Positions 59,935-64,000 of a stretch of 64,000 bases of DNA are shown in pieces. The DNA is taken from contig SVHH01000003.1 of NCBI GenBank assembly GCA_015055945.1, positions 62,001 through 126,000 of the forward strand, in the 5' to 3' direction. This stretch comes from Clostridiales bacterium. GTDB lineage: Bacteria; Bacillota; Clostridia; Christensenellales; Borkfalkiaceae. The translations under genes were made by a program, and so were the position numbers. The notes beneath the pieces were generated by a model, which worked only from the letters and a program-made list of their open reading frames with translations, was not told the DNA's origin and made no database searches. The stretch's first letter is position 1. Each line of letters starts with the position of its first letter.

Positions 59935-60725
59935 AAGATTTTTCTTATTTAATCAAAAACTTTTTTACACACAAAGACTTTTTAGTTTCTGCAGATAAAA
60001 TGATGGGGACGATGTTTACCCCACTCCACTTTGTATTTTCTGCAATCGTTTTAGCAATAGTTATTACAGGTGCAATACTTCTTTCAAAGAAAAAAGAAAA
60101 AATCAAAACGGTATTTATTATACTTTGGGCATTATGCGTAGCACTTGAAGTAACTAAAATTATCTGGGAAAGTGTTTCAGGTAAAGAAGTAAGATTTGAA
60201 ACTGGCGGAATTTTACCCCTATATCCTTGCAGTATTTATATGTATGCTATGCCGTTTGCAATTTGGGGTAATGATTTACTTAAAAAATGTGGTTGCGGTT
60301 ATGTTTGTACGCTTGGCCTTTTAGGTGCAACAATAAACTTCTTTTATCCTGCAACTATTTTAAGTAATTACTCTTGCATATCATTTGCTGGCTTTCACAC
60401 CTTCTTCTATCACGGTACAATGCTTTTTACATGCCTTACAATGCTAATTTCAGGCTATCACAATTATAAAGGCGCTAAAAAATGGTTTGAATTATTATTA
60501 CCGTCAATATTCTCTTTAATAGTATCTATTCCCGCAAATATCGTTAACTTCTCGCCTATCAATTCAGACTATATGTTCTTTAAGGCAAATTCTTTCTTTA
60601 TGCCAGCGATATTCGGCGGCACATCAGATATAGTTTCTACTATCATAATTTATATCTTATATATCGTAGTGCCCGCTTTATTTTATCTTCCGTCTTTTAT
60701 TTCAAATAAAATTAAAAAACAATAA
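59931..60725 (+). CDS. TMEM164/YwaF-family membrane protein, copy 2
   Basis: The 264-residue paralogue of the preceding gene has about seven helices and the same blocks LPLYPCSIYMYAMPFAIW and GFHTFFYHGTMLF, with INFFYPATILSNY. Outside these blocks the two copies differ strongly, so they are an old duplication that may form a heteromeric pair. AAGGAG lies upstream. The substrate is unknown. Confidence 0.8.
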   Translation: MKDFSYLIKNFFTHKDFLVSADKMMGTMFTPLHFVFSAIVLAIVITGAILLSKKKEKIKTVFIILWALCVALEVTKIIWESVSGKEVRFETGGILPLYPCSIYMYAMPFAIWGNDLLKKCGCGYVCTLGLLGATINFFYPATILSNYSCISFAGFHTFFYHGTMLFTCLTMLISGYHNYKGAKKWFELLLPSIFSLIVSIPANIVNFSPINSDYMFFKANSFFMPAIFGGTSDIVSTIIIYILYIVVPALFYLPSFISNKIKKQ

Positions 60726-60809
60726 AAAATGTTATTGGCACCATTTAACCAACGACTTCTTCCCGATTGCTGTTGCAACTAAAGACTTAAGATAACGTTA
60801 TGTGTAACA

Positions 60810-60850
60810 AAAAGGCTTTCACTTTTATCAGTGAAAGCCTTTGTTTTTTA
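60810..60850. terminator. Bidirectional terminator between the TMEM164-like pair and yitT
   Basis: AAAGGCTTTCACT (60811-60823) and AGTGAAAGCCTTT (60830-60842) form a 13-bp stem with loop TTTATC, with T-rich and A-rich flanks. Confidence 0.9.
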
Positions 60851-60855
60851 TAAAA

Positions 60856-61788
60856 TTAAATATGAGTAAATCCTTTGCCGTAAACTTCGTTTGCATCGCA
60901 CACTATCACGAAAGCATTTTCATCAAGTTTTTTAATTGCAAGTTTTAATGCGACGACTTGATTACTTTTAATACACGTCATTAAAACGCCCTTATCGGTT
61001 TTTGAGTACATACCTTCGCCATCAACCTTTGTAACACCACGCGGGCTGTGAGTGATTAAAAACTCGGCAATTTTATCAGCCTTTTCAGTGATGATATAAC
61101 ACATCTTTGCTTTAGTCAAGCCAAATACAATTAAATCACTAACCTTAGCACTGACAACAATTAAAATCATTACGTACATAATGCTTTCAAATGCCGGGAA
61201 AATGTTAGGTTGTTCATTAAGAACGAACGCGCCGACAGCAACGATTAAACCATCAAATAAGGCAACGTGTGTTGCAATCGTTCCAAACGGCATCACGTGA
61301 TGCGTAAGCCTACCTAAAAGTTCCGTTCCACCGCTAGACATTTCATACTTTATAAATAAACCAATGCCTATACCCTGCAAAATTCCGCTGTAAGCCGCAG
61401 CAAGTATTTTGTTGTCAGTAACTGAGGCATCTTGCAAAACAAGTTCCCAAAGCGCACCAGTGGCACTTAAAGTTGCGGTGGTAATAAAGCAATTAAGAAT
61501 AAACTTCCACCCCATCAACTTAAAGCCAAAAATTAGTATTGGCACGTTTATTAAAACCATAAAAATACTGTAACTATAAGGTATTTGCGTTAATTTTTCA
61601 AGCAGCAACGATGCACCACTGACACCACCACCTATAATATTATTAGGGTCAAGCAACGCTCTGGTGCTGAGTGAATACGAAATACAGCCTATAATCATAA
61701 ACAAATATCGCTTAAGTTCTTCACCAAAACTCTTTCCAAAAGCGTTGCGCATTGAATCTGGTCTTTTCATTTGAACGTTAGTTTTCAT
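60856..61788 (-). CDS. YitT-family membrane protein (DUF161 + DUF2179)
   Basis: The start is the ATG after TTGGAG; the frame is open 15 codons further into the upstream inverted repeat. The 310-residue protein has six helices with the family segments ALLDPNNIIGGGVSGASLLLEKLTQIPYS and GIGIGLFIKYEMSSGGTELLGRL, and a C-terminal cytosolic DUF2179 domain (about 230-310, ITEKADKIAEFLITHSPRGVTKVDGEGMYS). The transport or sensing role of this large family is not known. Confidence 0.88.
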   Translation of the reverse strand: MKTNVQMKRPDSMRNAFGKSFGEELKRYLFMIIGCISYSLSTRALLDPNNIIGGGVSGASLLLEKLTQIPYSYSIFMVLINVPILIFGFKLMGWKFILNCFITTATLSATGALWELVLQDASVTDNKILAAAYSGILQGIGIGLFIKYEMSSGGTELLGRLTHHVMPFGTIATHVALFDGLIVAVGAFVLNEQPNIFPAFESIMYVMILIVVSAKVSDLIVFGLTKAKMCYIITEKADKIAEFLITHSPRGVTKVDGEGMYSKTDKGVLMTCIKSNQVVALKLAIKKLDENAFVIVCDANEVYGKGFTHI

Positions 61789-61805
61789 AATTTTCTCCAA
61801 AAAGA

Positions 61806-61834
61806 AATGATTGCAATTGTGTATTGCAATCATT
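61806..61834. repeat. Perfect 12-bp inverted repeat upstream of yitT
   Basis: AATGATTGCAAT and ATTGCAATCATT flank TGTGT. It begins 18 bp before the yitT start and covers the expected promoter/start region (TTGAAT-16-TATACT or TTGACT-17-CACAAT on the minus strand). This is the size and place of a repressor operator, or a leader hairpin. Confidence 0.6.
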
Positions 61835-61893
61835 GATAAGTCAAGTATAACACTTTTTATTTAAAATTCAAAACAAATTTAATAAGTTTTTAA

Positions 61894-62541
61894 TTAGTCG
61901 TCATCTTCTCTTGTAATAGAAAGAATAAAATCATTTTCACTTAGTGCTCTATAGATATAATCTGCGGGAAATTCTTTGTCAGTACTAATTAATGTTTTAT
62001 AAATAATTTTACCGTTTTCTTTCTTCGCACTAATACGAGTAAAACGCTTTACAGAGAAGAGTTCCATTACTTTTGTTTTTTCAGTGCCGTCATTACACTC
62101 AAAAATAATATTGAGTGTAATTGCGTGTCGCATTTGAAAAACCTTAAACGGCAAGTGCATTATAAGTTGAATTATTATAATAATAAGCGATGCTACTATA
62201 GAAATTTCCCAAAGTCCAGCACCAACCGCCATACCGATAGCCGCCGTCGCCCAAATACCCGCAGCAGTTGTTAATCCGTGCACTATTTGCTTGTTATAAA
62301 ATATCATACCAGCGCCGATAAAACCGATACCAGATACTATTTGAGCCGCAATTCTTGAAGGATCTGCACCGTTAATATTTTTCGACACTATCATAAACAA
62401 ACACGCACCAACACATACGATTGTATGAGTTCTTATACCCGCTTCTTTTGAACGCATTTTACGCTCAAAACCAATAATAAAGCCCAAAACAAGCGATAAA
62501 ACGAGTTGAAGCGCAGCGATAAGTATTTGATCTAAATTCAT
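61894..62541 (-). CDS. MgtC/SapB family membrane protein
   Basis: The 215-residue protein has four to five N-terminal helices with the MgtC hallmarks LGFIIGFERKMRSKEAGIRTHTIVCVGACLFM and RIAAQIVSGIGFIGAGMIF, then AAGIWATAAIGMAVGAG. A soluble C-terminal domain (about 140-215) follows. MgtC proteins are linked to growth at low Mg2+ and to membrane potential; this branch is uncharacterised. AAAGGGG precedes ATG. The leader has a strong hairpin. Confidence 0.9.
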   Translation of the reverse strand: MNLDQILIAALQLVLSLVLGFIIGFERKMRSKEAGIRTHTIVCVGACLFMIVSKNINGADPSRIAAQIVSGIGFIGAGMIFYNKQIVHGLTTAAGIWATAAIGMAVGAGLWEISIVASLIIIIIQLIMHLPFKVFQMRHAITLNIIFECNDGTEKTKVMELFSVKRFTRISAKKENGKIIYKTLISTDKEFPADYIYRALSENDFILSITREDDD

Positions 62542-62563
62542 AATTTATCCCCTTTAATAAAGA

Positions 62564-62594
62564 TTAGGAAAGCGCAAATATGCAACTTTCCTAA
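62564..62594 (-). promoter_or_regulatory. Leader hairpin of the mgtC-like gene
   Basis: TTAGGAAAG and CTTTCCTAA form a perfect 9-bp stem, with an inner GCA/TGC stem in the loop. It lies in the leader, about 22 nt before the start codon, and could be a control element; no riboswitch class was recognised. Confidence 0.5.
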
Positions 62595-62617
62595 CAGTAT
62601 ATTAAATAATTTTTATT

Positions 62618-62646
62618 ATTATAATACTACTTAATCAATTTGTCAA
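62618..62646 (-). promoter_or_regulatory. Perfect-consensus sigma-A promoter of the mgtC-like gene
   Basis: On the minus strand TTGACA (62646-62641), a 17-bp spacer and TATAAT (62623-62618); the leader is about 70 nt. Confidence 0.85.
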
Positions 62647-62671
62647 TAGTGTTTATAAATTTTTAAATATA

Positions 62672-62696
62672 AAAGCACTGTTAGTTACAGTGCTTT
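62672..62696 (-). terminator. Terminator probably belonging to the Na+-transporter gene, now separated from it by the IS
   Basis: AAAGCACTG and CAGTGCTTT form a 9-bp stem with loop TTAGTTA. On the minus strand a T-rich tail (TTTTATATTT) follows. The nearest upstream minus-strand gene is the transporter ending at 63416. Confidence 0.7.
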
Positions 62697-62751
62697 AATT
62701 GTGTAAACAATAAACCCCCAGATAGTCTGGGGGTCCAGTAAAGGTTTACCG

Positions 62752-62780
62752 TTGAGTAAAATCCTCCGTTTGTGTATAAT
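62752..62780 (+). promoter_or_regulatory. Promoter of tnpA, containing the left arm of a fold-back repeat
   Basis: TTGAGT (62752-62757), a 17-bp spacer and TATAAT (62775-62780). The 15-bp arm at 62759-62773, complementary to the tnpA ribosome site, lies in the spacer and so is outside transcripts from this promoter. Confidence 0.65.
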
Positions 62781-62827
62781 AAAAGTTGCGACCTGCCAGT
62801 TGCAACTAAAAAACAAACGGAGGATTT
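62759..62827 (+). repeat. 15-bp inverted repeat that can mask the tnpA ribosome site
   Basis: AAATCCTCCGTTTGT (62759-62773) and ACAAACGGAGGATTT (62813-62827) are perfectly inverted. The right arm contains GGAGG and ends directly before ATG. A smaller GTTGC/GCAAC stem lies between them. Confidence 0.85.
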
Positions 62828-63301
62828 ATGAAAAAAGAAATTTTCACTGGAAATAGTTTAGCACATACAAAATGGAATTGCAAGTATCACATAGTATTTG
62901 CGCCAAAATATCGTCGAAAAGTATTTTTCGAGGATAAAAGGCAAGAGATAAGGGATATACTGCGTACGCTATGCAAATGGAAAGGTGTAGAGATAATAGA
63001 AGGAGAAGTATGTCCCGACCACATACATTTACTTTTATCAATACCACCCAAAATTAGCGTTTCGGGATTTATGGGGTATCTAAAAGGAAAAAGTAGTCTA
63101 ATGATATTTCAAAAATACGGCAACTTAAAATTTGCATACCGAAATCGCGAATTTTGGTGCAGAGGATTTTACGTAGATACATCGGGGAAAGACACGAAAG
63201 CAATTAAAGAGTATATTAAAAATCAATTAGAACAAGATAAACAATCAGATCAGTTAAGCATATTTGATCCTAAAGACCCGTTTACGGGTAGCAAGCAATA
63301 G
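62828..63301 (+). CDS. tnpA: IS200/IS605-family transposase TnpA (Y1 HUH)
   Basis: The 157-residue single-tyrosine HUH transposase moves single-stranded IS DNA. The HUH motif is H-I-H in PDHIHLLLSIPP. The catalytic tyrosine lies in the RGFYVDTSGKDTKAIKEYIKNQ region. The N-terminus HTKWNCKYHIVFAPKYRRKVF is the family hallmark. It appears intact. GGAGG precedes ATG but can be masked by the inverted repeat. No tnpB follows. Confidence 0.95.
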   Translation: MKKEIFTGNSLAHTKWNCKYHIVFAPKYRRKVFFEDKRQEIRDILRTLCKWKGVEIIEGEVCPDHIHLLLSIPPKISVSGFMGYLKGKSSLMIFQKYGNLKFAYRNREFWCRGFYVDTSGKDTKAIKEYIKNQLEQDKQSDQLSIFDPKDPFTGSKQ

Positions 63302-63415
63302 GTGCAAGACTGGCAAGTCGTTTAAATACGCACTTGTGCGTAAGCCAGAATAGTTTAGGGCTAATTGCCCGAAAATGAAAAACCACCAGCTATGCTGGTG
63401 GATATTTATTTTTGA

Positions 63416-64000
63416 TTAAATTTTAATAAATAAACCAGTAATTAAAATCAAAAGAATACAAATCGGCGCGATATATTTAATCATTATATTAAAGTATCTA
63501 GTAAGCCCCTTAGATTTATCAATACCTATTTCTTTGGGAAGTATATTTTTATCAATAAACCAACCAGCAACAACACAAGTTATAATTGCAATTATCGGCA
63601 TTAAAATATTGTTTGCCAAGATATCAAATAAATCTAAAATAGAATTGCCAGCAATATTTATAAACGACAACACACCATAACCTAATGATGATAAAGTTCC
63701 TAAAACTAAAATTGCACCAAATACTATTAAGCACGCAACCCAGCGTTTCATTCTACCATCTTCACAAAGCACCGCAACGATTGATTCTACAAGTGAAACT
63801 GAAGAAGTTACCGCCGCAAAGAATACCAAAATAAAGAAAATTATGCCAATAATTCTACCACCCGGTATACTGTTGAAAACGTTTGATATTTGGATAAACA
63901 TAAGAGTTGCACCATTAGTTTCCATAATCTTATGCGCCGCATCCGCCGTAGGAGCAAAAGCAAATACTGCCGGTATAATTATTAAACCAGCAATAATTGC
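63416..64000 (-). CDS. Na+-dependent (NSS/SNF family) transporter, 5' end outside the window
   Basis: The minus-strand frame is open to the window edge, so only the C-terminal 194 residues are seen. AIIAGLIIIPAVFAFAPTADAAHKI and FFAAVTSSVSLVESIVAVLCEDGRMKRW are typical of bacterial neurotransmitter-sodium symporters (MhsT/LeuT-like), and the TM8 region TSSVSLVE is part of the Na+ site area. It probably takes up an amino acid or similar solute. The IS200 element lies directly downstream. Confidence 0.9.
   Translation of the reverse strand, partial: AIIAGLIIIPAVFAFAPTADAAHKIMETNGATLMFIQISNVFNSIPGGRIIGIIFFILVFFAAVTSSVSLVESIVAVLCEDGRMKRWVACLIVFGAILVLGTLSSLGYGVLSFINIAGNSILDLFDILANNILMPIIAIITCVVAGWFIDKNILPKEIGIDKSKGLTRYFNIMIKYIAPICILLILITGLFIKI

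Larger units (their letters stand above)
62705..63410. mobile_element. IS200/IS605-family insertion sequence (IS200 type)
   Basis: The element encodes only a TnpA transposase. It has matching subterminal hairpins with 8-bp stems and 3-nt loops: CCCCCAGA-TAG-TCTGGGGG (62715-62733) on the left and CCACCAGC-TAT-GCTGGTGG (63383-63401) on the right. There are no terminal inverted repeats or target duplication, as expected for this family, so the outer limits are approximate. Confidence 0.85.

Noticed and set aside
62705..63410. A TnpB/omega-RNA system with the IS200 copy
   Set aside because: Only tnpA is present between the two end hairpins; there is no tnpB frame and no room for one.
1..64000. 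CRISPR arrays, rRNA genes and prophage structural genes
   Set aside because: No regularly spaced repeats, rRNA sequence or capsid, tail or terminase genes were seen.

Overview
The window is a low-GC chromosome segment from an endospore-forming, Gram-positive bacterium, most likely an uncultured lineage of Clostridia. The evidence is a complete spoIIIA operon, spoIVB, yunB, spoVAC-D-E and spoIIAA-spoIIAB-sigF, a T-box in front of pheST, AGGAG-type ribosome sites and near-consensus sigma-A promoters. Gene order resembles Bacillus/Clostridium housekeeping clusters, but several usual neighbours are missing here: accBC, xseAB, dxs, spo0A, spmAB and hfq.

Layout. 1-3780 is the end of a mobile element: a serine recombinase cut by the window edge, a small unknown gene, a Rep-like replication initiator and a tyrosine integrase that abuts the 3' end of tRNA-Trp. 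3870-11690 is a housekeeping run: proC, rnhA, a VTT membrane protein, surE, a flavoprotein, cmk, a plsC-like gene and an IspH-ribosomal S1 fusion. 11796-25018 holds spoIIIAA-AH followed by the conserved asp23-nusB-folD-ispA-tlyA-nadK-argR-recN-spoIVB string and a D,D-carboxypeptidase. 25134-31425 has lysA, an M50 protease, scpAB, ytfI-ytfJ, a second D,D-carboxypeptidase and rluB.

31474-34918 has a membrane-tethered PadR-type regulator, a Xer-like recombinase behind a perfect promoter and a 14-bp inverted repeat, a 53-residue cysteine-rich protein and lexA. 34954-42837 is a minus-strand DNA-repair and tRNA-modification operon (miaB-mutS-mutL-miaA-ynbB). 42929-53843 has a class A penicillin-binding protein with a forespore-type promoter, thiI with its cysteine desulfurase, mutS2, and pheST under a Phe T-box. 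54149-58275 is the sporulation block spoIIAA-spoIIAB-sigF, spoVAC-D-E, yunB. 58476-59093 is a six-tRNA operon (Pro, Ile2/Met, Asp, Phe, Thr, Tyr). The right end has two tandem TMEM164/YwaF-like membrane proteins, YitT and MgtC family proteins, an IS200-type insertion sequence and the C-terminal part of a Na+-dependent transporter that runs off the window.

How it works together. The window carries the forespore machinery (SigF and its SpoIIAA/SpoIIAB switch), the SpoIIIA channel, the SpoIVB signalling protease, the SpoVA dipicolinate channel and several peptidoglycan enzymes. Two peptidoglycan/spore loci (28738 and 42929) have GNATA-N17/18-[CG]ATNNTA promoters, the pattern of SigF/SigG. No clearly new defence or metabolic system was seen. 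The least explained items are the element-end repeats, the Xer-associated inverted repeat, the small Cys protein beside lexA, the start codons placed at the expected transcription start, and the fold-back leader of the IS200 copy. All calls are from reading the sequence; no database search was run.
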